DNA from: Achromobacter sp. UMC46
GTDB taxonomy: Bacteria; Pseudomonadota; Gammaproteobacteria; Burkholderiales; Burkholderiaceae_B
NCBI RefSeq assembly: GCF_014170335.1
Contig: NZ_LZZS01000004.1
Span: 62,001 to 126,000 of the forward strand
Reading direction: 5' to 3'
Length of the DNA: 64,000 nt
Notes under the pieces: model-generated
The model's input: only the letters and a program-made list of their open reading frames with translations
The model's database searches: none
What the model was told of the DNA's origin: nothing
Translations under genes and position numbers: made by a program
Part shown: piece by piece, positions 33,435-42,600 of the stretch
Numbering within the stretch: the stretch's first letter is position 1
Layout of the letters: each line of letters opens with the position of its first letter

Positions 33435-33796
33435 GCGCCGAGTTGCTTGCAAAGTTCGGCCGCGTATTCCTGGCCGTTGCGCATTCGCACGTACTCGGCA
33501 TACCGCTGCCGGTATACCGGGTTGGTCGTGTCCAGCCGCTGGCGGCCTTGGAACAATTCGTCCATGCCGGCGCGATTCCATATCAGCGTGTCGGCGCGCA
33601 CCTCCGCGCGGGTCTTCATGCCTTTTTCCTGCATGCCGAGGTACTTGGCCAGGTTTTCAGGCGGCGCATCGCAGGTTGAAAGCGCCGTGTCGGCCAGACG
33701 TGGCTGTACCGTTGGGGCACGGGGCTGCGCCTGGGCGGTGGCGCCGAACGCGGCAAGCGTCAGGGCCAGGAGAAGAGGGCGAGAGATCGTCGTCAT
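33425..33796 (-). CDS. DUF4148 exported protein (first of three)
   Basis: The protein has 123 residues from the ATG at 33796; a GTG at 33805 overlapping the upstream stop (GTGA) is a possible alternative. The signal peptide is MTTISRPLLLALTLAAFGATAQAQ. The mature part contains the family-like element KTRAEVRADTLIWNRAGMDEL and ends with YAEYVRMRNGQEYAAEL. Two Cys suggest one disulphide in the periplasm. DUF4148 proteins are common in Burkholderiales; as I recall some are linked to metal stress. It lies just downstream of a second copy and of the CusSR-like system, on the same strand. Confidence 0.82.
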   Translation of the reverse strand: MTTISRPLLLALTLAAFGATAQAQPRAPTVQPRLADTALSTCDAPPENLAKYLGMQEKGMKTRAEVRADTLIWNRAGMDELFQGRQRLDTTNPVYRQRYAEYVRMRNGQEYAAELCKQLGAAG

Positions 33797-33801
33797 GGCA
33801 T

Positions 33802-34194
33802 TCACCGGTTGGCGTTGGAAAGCCCGCCCTCAAGCTCAAGCGCCTGCTGGTACTCGGGGCCTGTGCGCATCCGGACGTACTCGGCATAGCGCGTGCGGTA
33901 GTCCAGGCCGAAGACATCGGGCTCTAGCTCGCCGCGATGCAGCTCGGTCAGGCCGGCCCGGGTCCAGAGCCTGAGATCGGCCCGAACTTCCGCGCGGGTC
34001 TTGGACGACGGTTGATAGATTTGCGGGGGATATTCCTGCTCGCCATACGTGACGAGCCCGGCGGCTTTGGCCTGCTGCAGTTCGGCAGCGACTTGTTCCC
34101 GGGTCTTGGGCTCGGCCTGGACGGCGGAGGCCGCGGCTGCGATCGAAAGGGCAAGGATCAGCAGCAGCGATCGGCGTTGAGTCGGACGGTTCAT
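33802..34194 (-). CDS. DUF4148 exported protein (second of three)
   Basis: The protein has 130 residues from the ATG at 34194, chosen over the adjacent ATG at 34197 because GGAGA is better spaced. The signal peptide is MNRPTQRRSLLLILALSIAAAASAVQA. The mature part has KTREQVAAELQQAKAAGLVTYGEQEYPP, the typical DUF4148 start, then a second motif KTRAEVRADLRLWTRAGL shared with the preceding protein, and the same YRTRYAEYVRMRTGPEY end. The two neighbours are clearly diverged duplicates. It has no Cys. Confidence 0.85.
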   Translation of the reverse strand: MNRPTQRRSLLLILALSIAAAASAVQAEPKTREQVAAELQQAKAAGLVTYGEQEYPPQIYQPSSKTRAEVRADLRLWTRAGLTELHRGELEPDVFGLDYRTRYAEYVRMRTGPEYQQALELEGGLSNANR

Positions 34195-34268
34195 CATTTC
34201 TCCATGGAACGGGTTGGGCGTACCAACAAGTCTATGGAGGGGCCTTCGACAGAAAGCGGACCGGCAGA

Positions 34269-35642
34269 TTAGTTTTCTGTAATGTCGCGCGCGAAGCCGC
34301 TGGCATGCGGTTTTAAGACGCTGAAGCCGATAATGGTGGAGCGTCCTTCGGACCGCGCGAAGCTGGTTCCGCCGTGCATGCGGGCAATGGCCGCCACGAT
34401 GGCCAACCCCAGCCCGTGGTGGTTGCCGTCGAAGCCCCGGGCCTCGTCCGTGCGGTAGAAGCGGTGGAACAGGCGCGGCAGGTGTTCGGCCGGTATCGGT
34501 TCGCCCGTATTGCGCACGGCAACCTGCACCGCGTCCTCGCCGCTGGGCGACAGGATGATGTCGATCACGCTGCCCGGGTCGGCATAGCGGACCGCGTTGG
34601 ACACCAGATTCGAAACGGCGCGCTGGAGCAGCCTGCGGTCGATGGCGGCGGTGCCCGTGCCGACAACGCGGATATGCAGGTTCTGCTCCAGGGCTTCGGC
34701 TTCGTGGTATTGCGCGACTTCGCCGGCAACCTCGGCAAGTTCGCCTTCCCAAGTGGCCCGGGCTTGTGCGCCCCGGTCTGCCTGCGACAGGAACAGCATG
34801 TCGTTGACGATGCTGGACAGCCGGTGCAGTTCTTCCAGATTCGACCCCAGGATCTCGCGCAGGGCGTTCTGCGACGGGCGGGTCTTCAGCGCCAGTTCCG
34901 TTTCGCCGATCAGGGTGGCCAGCGGCGTGCGCATCTCGTGCGCCACGTCGGCATTGAAGCCTTCCATCTGGACGTAGGCGCGCTCCAGCCGCTGCAGCAC
35001 CGCGTTGAACTGATGCACCAGCGGCCGGACTTCATCGGCCTGGCCGCTTCCATCCAGCCGTTCGCCGATCCGGTCCGGCGACAGCTGGGCAGCCTGCGTG
35101 GCCAGGGCGTCCAGCGGCGCCAGCCCCCGGCGCACCAGCATCGTGGCCACTTTGGCCGCCACGATGGCGCCGACCAGCGCGCAGCCGAACAAGGTCCACG
35201 CCAACGCGCGGCGCAACCGGATGTCGGGGGTGATGTCCAGCACCAGTTCCGCGCTCATGGAGTCGCCCGGCGTGCTGGGGTGGGGCAGCGAGAACGTGAT
35301 GCGGCGGTCGTGGCTGGCGACGTGGTCGCCGCTGACCGGACCGCCGTAGGTGACTTTTTCGCCGTCGATCTCCAGTTCCAGCGAAAAGTCCGGCCGGCCA
35401 TAGAAGAAATCGTCCAGCTTGTGGCGCAAGCGGGTGGAGTCGCCGTTGCCCCGGTTCTCTTCAACCAGGTGGCGGATCACCTCGACCTTCTGCTGCAGCA
35501 GCGCGTCCTGGCGGATGCCCAGGTTGAGGTTGGTGGCGTAGTAGACGGCGATGCAAACCAGGCCAAGCGCGATGAACGTCTGGATGGCGAGCCAGCGCGA
35601 CAGCCAACGGCGCAGCGATCGGGGACGGCGGGCGGCGGGCAT
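34269..35642 (-). CDS. Heavy-metal-type sensor histidine kinase (CusS-like)
   Basis: The protein has 457 residues. Two membrane helices (about 15-36 and 155-175) flank a periplasmic sensor region of about 115 residues, followed by a HAMP domain, the phosphoacceptor His in FNADVAHEMRTPLA and the ATP-binding boxes NLVSNAVRYA, GLGLAIV. This is the layout of CusS/CzcS/CopS kinases. Its start overlaps the response regulator's stop (ATGA at 35642). With the divergent CzcCBA-type pump it most likely senses a divalent or monovalent metal in the periplasm. Confidence 0.93.
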   Translation of the reverse strand: MPAARRPRSLRRWLSRWLAIQTFIALGLVCIAVYYATNLNLGIRQDALLQQKVEVIRHLVEENRGNGDSTRLRHKLDDFFYGRPDFSLELEIDGEKVTYGGPVSGDHVASHDRRITFSLPHPSTPGDSMSAELVLDITPDIRLRRALAWTLFGCALVGAIVAAKVATMLVRRGLAPLDALATQAAQLSPDRIGERLDGSGQADEVRPLVHQFNAVLQRLERAYVQMEGFNADVAHEMRTPLATLIGETELALKTRPSQNALREILGSNLEELHRLSSIVNDMLFLSQADRGAQARATWEGELAEVAGEVAQYHEAEALEQNLHIRVVGTGTAAIDRRLLQRAVSNLVSNAVRYADPGSVIDIILSPSGEDAVQVAVRNTGEPIPAEHLPRLFHRFYRTDEARGFDGNHHGLGLAIVAAIARMHGGTSFARSEGRSTIIGFSVLKPHASGFARDITEN

Positions 35643-36331
35643 CAGTCCTCACGGACCTCAAGCACGTAGCCCATGCCGCGCACGGTATGCACCAGCTTCC
35701 TCTCGAACGGGTCGTCGATCTTGCCGCGCAGGCGCCGCACCGCGACTTCCACCACATTGGTGTTGCTGTTGAAGTTGATGTCCCAGACCTGCTCGGCAAG
35801 CTCCAGGCGCGACAGGACTTCGCCCTGCTTGCGCATCAGTAGCGCCAGCAGGGTGAATTCCTTGGCCGTCAGGTCCAGACGCACGCCATCGCGGCTTGCC
35901 CGGCGGCGCAGCAGGTCCAGTTCCAGCCCGTCGACCCGCAACAGGTTCTGGCCGCCGGCCTCGGTGTGCTGATGGCCGCTACGCCGGCCCAGCGCCAGCA
36001 CGCGCGCCAGCAGTTCAGACAGCGCGAAGGGTTTGACCAGATAGTCGTCGGCCCCGTCGCGCAACCCCTTGACCCGGTCTTCGATCTTGTCGCGGGCAGT
36101 CAGCATCAGGACGGGCGTGCGCGAGGTGCCCCGGATGTCGCGCAGGACTGAAAACCCGTCCATGCCGGGCAGCATCACGTCCAGCAGGATCAGGTCGTAC
36201 TGGCCTTCGCGGGCCAGATGCAGGCCGTTGATGCCGTCGTGCGCCACGTCGACCACATAGTTGTGCTCGGTCAGCGCACGCCGCAGATACTCGGCCAGTT
36301 TTTTCTCGTCTTCGATTACCAGGACTTTCAT
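35642..36331 (-). CDS. OmpR-family response regulator (CusR-like)
   Basis: The protein has 229 residues from the ATG at 36331; the open frame continues upstream without conservation. The receiver domain (1-115) has VIEDEKKLAEYL, the phospho-acceptor Asp51 in LILLDVMLPGMDG, and the conserved Lys in DYLVKPF. The winged-helix effector domain covers about 125-225 (LDLTAKEFTLLALLMRKQGEVLSR, NVVEVAVRRLRGKI). It is close to CusR/CzcR/IrlR. It is translated with the kinase and probably binds the repeats at 36946-37020 in front of the pump genes. Confidence 0.94.
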   Translation of the reverse strand: MKVLVIEDEKKLAEYLRRALTEHNYVVDVAHDGINGLHLAREGQYDLILLDVMLPGMDGFSVLRDIRGTSRTPVLMLTARDKIEDRVKGLRDGADDYLVKPFALSELLARVLALGRRSGHQHTEAGGQNLLRVDGLELDLLRRRASRDGVRLDLTAKEFTLLALLMRKQGEVLSRLELAEQVWDINFNSNTNVVEVAVRRLRGKIDDPFERKLVHTVRGMGYVLEVRED

Positions 36332-36467
36332 GGAGGGCCAGGAAGAAGGGGGCGAACGCGGTAGCGTCGTGCCGCCGTTGCCCGACGGCACGGGCGGCGC
36401 GGGCAAGAAGCCCGCAGGGAGCATCCGTGCCGATTTTACGGCGCAATCGGATTGGAGGAGGGGGGAG

Positions 36468-36490
36468 GCGGCCGCAAGCGCTGCGGCCGC
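36468..36490. repeat. Short GC hairpin
   Basis: GCGGCCGC (36468-36475) and its identical, self-complementary copy (36483-36490) flank AAGCGCT. The 8-bp stem lies between the response regulator gene and the end of the third DUF4148 gene, without a T-run. It could act as a transcript 3' stabiliser for the DUF4148 gene on the minus strand. Confidence 0.45.
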
Positions 36491-36522
36491 AGGGTAATCA
36501 AGGCATGAATGCCGGGGCGGAA

Positions 36523-36861
36523 TCAACCGGGCGTGTAGATATCCGCCAGACGGGCGCGTTCCGCCGGGGTGACGGCTTCGGCCTCGGCCAGCGCGTCGGC
36601 GCGGGTGCGCGACGTTCCTTGCTTGGCCCAGGCGGGCTTCGGCAAGTTGCGGTAGGTCAGGAACCACTGGCGCTTGTCGGCTTTCGCCTCGGCCAGTTCG
36701 GCCTGGACCTGTTCACGGGATTTGCCGGCGGCCGCGTGCTCGGGGGCGATGGCGTAGCCGATTTCTGTATCCGTCTGGTGCCAGACGTTATTGGCGCTGG
36801 CCACGGCGGGCACGCTGATCAAAGCGGTCAAAGCGACGGCGGCTGCGATACGGTTCTTCAT
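36523..36861 (-). CDS. DUF4148 exported protein (third)
   Basis: The protein has 112 residues from the ATG at 36861; the extension upstream is unrelated sequence. The signal peptide is MKNRIAAAVALTALISVPAVASA. The mature part contains AAGKSREQVQAELAEAKADKRQW, the DUF4148 core, then SRTRADALAEAEAVTPAERARL. It is Cys-free. It lies directly divergent from the CzcC-like gene, sharing its promoter region, and upstream of the CusRS-like genes on the same strand, so metal-dependent expression is likely. Confidence 0.85.
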   Translation of the reverse strand: MKNRIAAAVALTALISVPAVASANNVWHQTDTEIGYAIAPEHAAAGKSREQVQAELAEAKADKRQWFLTYRNLPKPAWAKQGTSRTRADALAEAEAVTPAERARLADIYTPG

Positions 36862-36945
36862 CAGGAATCTCCTTGTTGCGTGCGGCCGGATCGCGGCGGT
36901 TGCTGCGCCCGCGACTACACGCTGTTTGTGAAACGGTGGAGACAC

Positions 36946-37020
36946 TTTACGAATTCAAGTTCGTCAATTCGCATACACCCTGATTACGAATTCGTAATGC
37001 CGCGAACCTTACGGAATTGT
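36946..37020. promoter_or_regulatory. Palindromic repeats in the divergent czc promoter (response regulator sites)
   Basis: The region 36862-37128 separates the DUF4148 gene and the CzcC-like gene. TTACGAATTC occurs at 36947-36956 and 36984-36993; the second is the left part of a perfect 16-bp palindrome ATTACGAATTCGTAAT (36983-36998). A related TTACGGAATTGTCAT begins at 37009 and contains TTGTCAT, a half-site like that of CusR/CopR boxes. These are likely targets of the adjacent response regulator; the order of binding is unknown. Confidence 0.65.
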
Positions 37021-37128
37021 CATGTAGCGGTCGAGATTTTGACGAAGCTGCCTGGATACAGTGCGGGGCACACCCATCCTCTTGATCCCCGCCTGGCATT
37101 GCCGCAGGCCGTCTTCGTTGGTTGACCC

Positions 37129-38343
37129 ATGCGTTTATCCGTCTTACCGCTTGCCGCTGCGGCGTTGGCCGCGGCGTTCGCCTTATCCCCGTATGCGCAG
37201 GCCCAGCCCCTGACTTTGGAAGGGGCGCTGTCCGCCGCATTCGACAACAATCCGGCCTTTGCCGCCGCCCGCAACCAGGCCGCGTCCAGCGAGGGCCAAG
37301 TGACGCAAGCCGGCCTGCTGCCGAATCCGTCGCTGGATGTCAGCGTGGACGACACCCAAAAGGCCACGCGCACCACCACCGCCATAGTGAGTGTGCCGAT
37401 CGAAACCGGCGGCAAGCGCGGCGCACGCATCAAAGCGGCCGGCCTGTCCCGCGAGATCGCGCAACGCGACCTGTCGGCGGCGCGCGCCAGCCTGCGCTCG
37501 GCGGTCATTGCCGCGTTCTTCGACGCCGCGATCGCTCAGGAAGCCGTGCGCGTGGCGGCCGGCAATATGGATATCGCCAACAGCGCGCTGCGCCTGGCCG
37601 AACGGCGCGTGGCCGCCGGCAAGACGCCGCCGCTGGAAAGCAGCAAGGCCCAGGTGGCGCTGGCCAATTCCCGCATCGAGGCGCGCGCGGCGCAGGCCTC
37701 CCTGGAAACCGCTCGCCGCAAGCTGGGCTTGCTGTGGGGCAACGCCAGGCCGGATTTCGACAGCGTCGACGGCAATCTGGACACCTTGCCCCAGCGCGGC
37801 TCGCTGGATGACTTGAGCGCCGCGTTGGGCGATGCGCCGCTGATGCAAGGCGGAAAGCTGGCGGTGGACCTGGGCCGCGCGCAGCTGGAAGTCGAGAAAA
37901 GCAAGCGATATCCCGACATCACGCTCAGCGCCGGCATGGCCCGCGACAACGAGGCCGGCCGCAACAAGGCCCAATTGGGCTTGTCGATCCCGTTGCCGCT
38001 GTTTGACCGCAACCAGGGCAACGTCTATGCGGCCACGATGCAGGCCTACAAGGCGCAAGACACCTATCGCGACCTGGCGGCGCGCCTGACGGGCGACCTG
38101 CTGCAGGCCGTGTCGCAATTCGACCTGGCGGTGGGATCGGCGCGCGAGTACCGGGGTGCGGTGCTGCCCGGGGCCGCGCAGGCCTATGACGCCGCCCGTA
38201 AAGGGTTCGAAGCCGGCAAGTTCGGATTCCTGGAAGTGCTGGACGCCCAGCGCACGCTCGCCCAGGGAAATATCGCCTACCTGACGGCGTTGGCCTCGGC
38301 CTACCAGGCCTCCGCGGAAATCGACCGCATTCTTGGACGTTGA
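37129..38343 (+). CDS. CzcC-like outer-membrane efflux factor
   Basis: The protein has 404 residues. A signal peptide (LSVLPLAAAALAAAFALSPYAQAQ) precedes the TolC-family repeat, with two long helical hairpin regions (AAFDNNPAFAAARNQAASSEGQV and LGLSIPLPLFDRNQGNV). Residues such as GLLPNPSLDVSVDD are usual in CzcC/CusC-type factors. It starts the CzcCBA-type operon and forms the outer-membrane channel of the metal pump. It lacks a lipobox Cys. It is followed 14 bases later by the adaptor gene. Confidence 0.92.
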   Translation: MRLSVLPLAAAALAAAFALSPYAQAQPLTLEGALSAAFDNNPAFAAARNQAASSEGQVTQAGLLPNPSLDVSVDDTQKATRTTTAIVSVPIETGGKRGARIKAAGLSREIAQRDLSAARASLRSAVIAAFFDAAIAQEAVRVAAGNMDIANSALRLAERRVAAGKTPPLESSKAQVALANSRIEARAAQASLETARRKLGLLWGNARPDFDSVDGNLDTLPQRGSLDDLSAALGDAPLMQGGKLAVDLGRAQLEVEKSKRYPDITLSAGMARDNEAGRNKAQLGLSIPLPLFDRNQGNVYAATMQAYKAQDTYRDLAARLTGDLLQAVSQFDLAVGSAREYRGAVLPGAAQAYDAARKGFEAGKFGFLEVLDAQRTLAQGNIAYLTALASAYQASAEIDRILGR

Positions 38344-38357
38344 AAAGAACCTTAGAC

Positions 38358-39614
38358 ATGGCAAAGCACCGAATCGAATCCGTCCGCGCGCGCAACGCGC
38401 TGGCTATCGCCATCTTCTCCGGCCTGCTGCTGGCTCCCGTGGGCCCCGCCTGGGCGGATGCGCCGGCCAAGCCGGGGCAACCCGCGCAGCCAGCTCAAAC
38501 CGCAAAGCCCGTCAAACCCGCGGAAGCCGCGGAGCACGGCCACGCCGAGGGGGAATCGGACCACGACGAGTCCGAAAATGAAGAAGAAGGGCGCGTCGCG
38601 CTGTCCGCGGAACAGATCGCCGTGGCGGGCATCAAGGTCGCCGTCGCTGAGCCGGCCCTGCTGGCAAGGTCCGCCGCGTTCCCGGGGGAAATCAAGTTCA
38701 ACGCCGACCGCACGGCCCACGTCGTGCCGCGCATGGCAGGCGTGGTCGAAAGCGTGTCGGCGGATCTGGGCCAGCAGGTCAAGAAGGGCGATTTGATGGC
38801 CACGATCTCCAGCGCCACCTTGTCCGAACTGCGTAGCGAATGGCTGGCGGCGGTGAAACGGCGCGACCTGGCCACGCAGAACCACCAGCGGGAACGCCGG
38901 CTGTGGCAAGAGAAGGTGTCGGCCGAACAGGACTATCAGCAGGCCCGGACGGCGCTGGCGGAAGCGGGCATCGCCGTGCAGAATGCTGAGCAGAAACTGC
39001 GCACGGCCGGCGCGTCGCCCCAGTCCAAAGACCTGGGGATTCTTGAGATCCGCGCGCCATTCGACGGCGTCATCGTGGAAAAGCACATCGCGCTGGGCGA
39101 GGCGCTGGCGGACACCGCCAGCATCTTCACGCTGTCGGACATGCGCACGGTCTGGGCGGAATTCGTGATTGCACCGAAGGACCTGCAGGACGTCCGGGTC
39201 GGCGAGCGGGCCCGCGTCGCCTCGGCGGCCTTCACCGAAACCGCGGACGGCAAGGTGTCGTACATCGGTTCGCTGCTGGGCCAGCAGACCCGCACCGCGA
39301 CCGCCCGCGTCACGCTGGACAACCCGGACATGGCGTGGCGCCCCGGCCTGTTCGTGACCGTCAACGTGGTGGTCCAGACGTCTGACGCAGCGGTGGCGGT
39401 ATCGGCCGACGCGGTCCAGACGATCGAAGACCGCCCGGCGGTGTTCGTCGAAGTGCCCGGCGGCTTCCAGGCGAAGCCCGTCACGCTGGGCAAGCAGTCG
39501 GATGATCAGGTAGAGGTGCTGTCCGGCCTGGAGGCCGGCACCCGCTATGTCACCCGCAACGCCTTCGTCCTGAAATCCGAGCTGGGCAAAGCCAGCGCCG
39601 ACCACGCGCATTGA
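38358..39614 (+). CDS. CzcB-like periplasmic adaptor of the RND metal pump
   Basis: The protein has 418 residues from the ATG at 38358. After a hydrophobic signal segment and a Pro/Lys linker comes an acidic, His-containing stretch (EHGHAEGESDHDESENEEE) that may bind metal. Then follow the adaptor's beta-barrel, lipoyl and coiled-coil hairpin regions (VVPRMAGVVESVSADLGQQVKKGDLMATI, LGILEIRAPFDGVIVEKHIALGE). The protein bridges CzcC-like and CzcA-like subunits. A second start upstream (TTG at 38340) is possible but less likely. Confidence 0.92.
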   Translation: MAKHRIESVRARNALAIAIFSGLLLAPVGPAWADAPAKPGQPAQPAQTAKPVKPAEAAEHGHAEGESDHDESENEEEGRVALSAEQIAVAGIKVAVAEPALLARSAAFPGEIKFNADRTAHVVPRMAGVVESVSADLGQQVKKGDLMATISSATLSELRSEWLAAVKRRDLATQNHQRERRLWQEKVSAEQDYQQARTALAEAGIAVQNAEQKLRTAGASPQSKDLGILEIRAPFDGVIVEKHIALGEALADTASIFTLSDMRTVWAEFVIAPKDLQDVRVGERARVASAAFTETADGKVSYIGSLLGQQTRTATARVTLDNPDMAWRPGLFVTVNVVVQTSDAAVAVSADAVQTIEDRPAVFVEVPGGFQAKPVTLGKQSDDQVEVLSGLEAGTRYVTRNAFVLKSELGKASADHAH

Positions 39615-39628
39615 GCCGGAGCCCAAGC

Positions 39629-42600
39629 ATGTTTGAACGCCTTATCCGTTTTGCCATCGAGCAGCGCTGGCTGGTGCTGTTCGTCACGCTCGGCATGGCC
39701 GCCATCGGCGTCTACAACTATTCCAAGCTGGCCATCGACGCGGTGCCCGACATCACCAACGTGCAGGTGCAGGTCAACGTGGGCGCGCCCGGCTATTCGC
39801 CGCTGGAGACCGAACAGCGCATCACCTATCCGATCGAAACGGTCATGGCGGGCCTGCCAGGCCTGCAGCAGACCCGGTCGACGTCGCGCTACGGTTTGTC
39901 GCAAGTCACCGTCATCTTCAAAGACGGCACCGACATCTACTTCGCCCGGCAGCTGGTGAACCAGCGCCTGCAGGAAGCCCGGGAAAGCCTGCCGGAGGGC
40001 GTCACGCCTACCATGGGCCCGATCTCGTCCGGGCTGGGCGAGATCTACCTGTGGACGGTGGAAGCCGACCCGGCCGCGCGCAAGGAAGACGGCACGCCCT
40101 ATACGCCGACGGACCTGCGCGAAATCCAGGACTGGGTCATCAAGCCGCAGCTTCGCAACCTGGCCGGCGTCACCGAGATCAATTCCATCGGCGGCTACGC
40201 CAAGGAATACCAGGTGGCTCCCAGCACGGAACGGCTGGCGTCCTACGGGCTGACGCTGACCGACCTCATGACGGCGCTGGACCGCAACAACGCGAACGTC
40301 GGCGCGGGCTACATCGAGCGCAACGGCGAACAGTATCTGATCCGCGCGCCCGGCCAGGTCCAGTCGATCGATGACATCAAGGACATCGTCCTGACCTCGG
40401 TGCAGGGCCAGGCCATCCGCATCCGCGACATCGCGGACGTCGGCATCGGGCGCGAACTGCGCACCGGCGCCGCCACCGACAACGGCGAAGAGGTGGTGCT
40501 GGGCACGGTGTTCATGCTGATCGGCGAAAACAGCCGCAGCGTCTCGCAGGCGGTGTCGGCCCGGCTGGAGACCATCAACAAATCGCTGCCGAAGGGCGTG
40601 CAGGCCGTGACCGTGTACGACCGCACCCACCTGATTGACAAGGCCATCGCCACCGTCAAGAAGAACCTGCTGGAGGGCGCGGCGCTGGTCATCGTCATCC
40701 TGTTCGTCTTCCTGGGCAACATCCGGGCCGCGCTGATCACGGCCATGATCATCCCCTTGTCGATGCTGTTCACCTTCACCGGCATGGTCGCCTACAAGGT
40801 CAGCGCCAACCTGATGAGCCTGGGGGCATTGGACTTCGGCATCATCGTGGACGGCGCGGTGGTGATCGTGGAGAACTGCGTGCGGCGCCTGAGCCACGCG
40901 CAGGAACATCACCGGCGGCCGCTGACGCGGGCCGAACGGTTCCACGAGGTGTTCGCGGCGGCGCGCGAGGCCCGCCGGCCCTTGCTGTTCGGCCAACTGA
41001 TCATCATGGTCGTCTATCTGCCGATCTTCGCGCTGAGCGGCGTGGAAGGACGCATGTTCCACCCGATGGCGCTGACCGTGGTGCTGGCGCTGCTGGGCGC
41101 CATGATCCTGTCGGTGACCTTCGTGCCCGCGGCCGTGGCGTTGTTCATGGGCAACAAGGTGTCCGAAAAGGAAAACCGGCTGATGGTGTGGGCGAAGCGC
41201 CGTTACGAGCCGCTGCTGGATTTCGCGCTGCGCCGCACGCCGATGATCCTGGCCGGCGCCACGCTGTTCGTGGTCCTGTGCGGCGTGCTGGCGTCGCGCC
41301 TGGGCAGCGAGTTCATCCCGAATCTGAACGAAGGCGACATGGCGATCCAGGCGCTGCGCATCCCGGGCACCAGCCTGACGCAGTCCGTCGAAATGCAGAA
41401 GCAGATCGAAAAGCGTCTGAAGGCCAAGTTCCCGGAGATCGAACGCGTGTTCGCCCGCACCGGCACGGCGGAGATCGCCTCGGACGCCATGCCGCCCAGC
41501 ATTTCGGACGGCTACATCATGTTGAAGCCCGTGGACCAGTGGCCCGAACCCCGCAAGACCCATGCCGAACTGCTGGCGGGCATCCAGGCCGAAGCCGCGC
41601 AGGTGCCCGGCAACAATTACGAGTTCTCGCAACCGATCCAGCTGCGCTTCAACGAACTGATTTCCGGCGTGCGCAGCGACGTGGCGGTGAAGGTCTTCGG
41701 CGACGACAACGCCGTGCTGAACAAGACCGCGGCGCAAATCGCGGAAGTCCTGCAGAAGGTGCCGGGCGCCTCCGAGGTCAAGGTCGAGCAGACCACGGGG
41801 CTGCCCATGCTGACCGTGAACATCGACCGGGCGCGGGCGGCGCGCTACGGGCTGAGCCTGGCCGATGTGCAGGACACGATCGCCATCGCCGTCGGCGGGC
41901 GCGAGGCAGGCACCTTCTTCCAGGGCGACCGGCGCTTCGACATCGTGGTTCGCCTGCCCGAATCGGTGCGCGAGAACCTGACGGCGCTGCGCAAGCTGCC
42001 GGTGGCGCTGCCCAAGGCGGACGGCCAGGCCCAGACCGCCTACATCCCCTTGAGCGAAGTGGCGTCGTTCGACCTGGCCCCGGGGCCCAATCAGATTTCG
42101 CGCGAAGACGGCAAGCGCCGCATCGTGGTCAGCGCCAATGTGCGCGGCCGCGACCTGGGGTCATTCGTATCGGAGGCGTCCACGGCCATCGGCGAACAGG
42201 TCAAGGTGCCCGCCGGGTACTGGACCTCGTGGGGCGGCACGTTCGAACAGTTGCAATCGGCGGCCAAGCGTCTGCAGATCGTGGTGCCGGCCGCGCTGCT
42301 GCTGGTGTTTGCGCTGCTGTTCGCCATGTTCGGCAACGTCAAGGACGGGCTGGTCGTCTTCACCGGCATCCCGTTCGCCTTGACCGGCGGCGTGATGGCG
42401 CTGTGGATGCGGGGCATCCCGCTGTCCATCACGGCGGCGGTCGGTTTCATCGCGCTGTGCGGCGTGGCCGTGCTGAACGGGCTGGTGATGCTGTCTTTCA
42501 TCAGTTCGCTGCGCGACGAAGGCAAGAGCGTCGACCAGGCGGTGCGCATCGGCGCGCTGACCCGGTTGCGGCCCGTGCTGATGACGGCGCTGGTCGCCTC

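Noticed and set aside
36468-36490. Intrinsic terminator between the response regulator and DUF4148 genes
   Set aside because: The hairpin is clear, but no T-run follows on either strand, so it is listed only as a repeat.
39545-41737. A 730-codon open frame antisense to the CzcA-like gene
   Set aside because: It is a shadow of GC-rich codon bias on the other strand; the translation is His/Arg/Gln-rich with no family motif, while CzcA on the plus strand is unmistakable.
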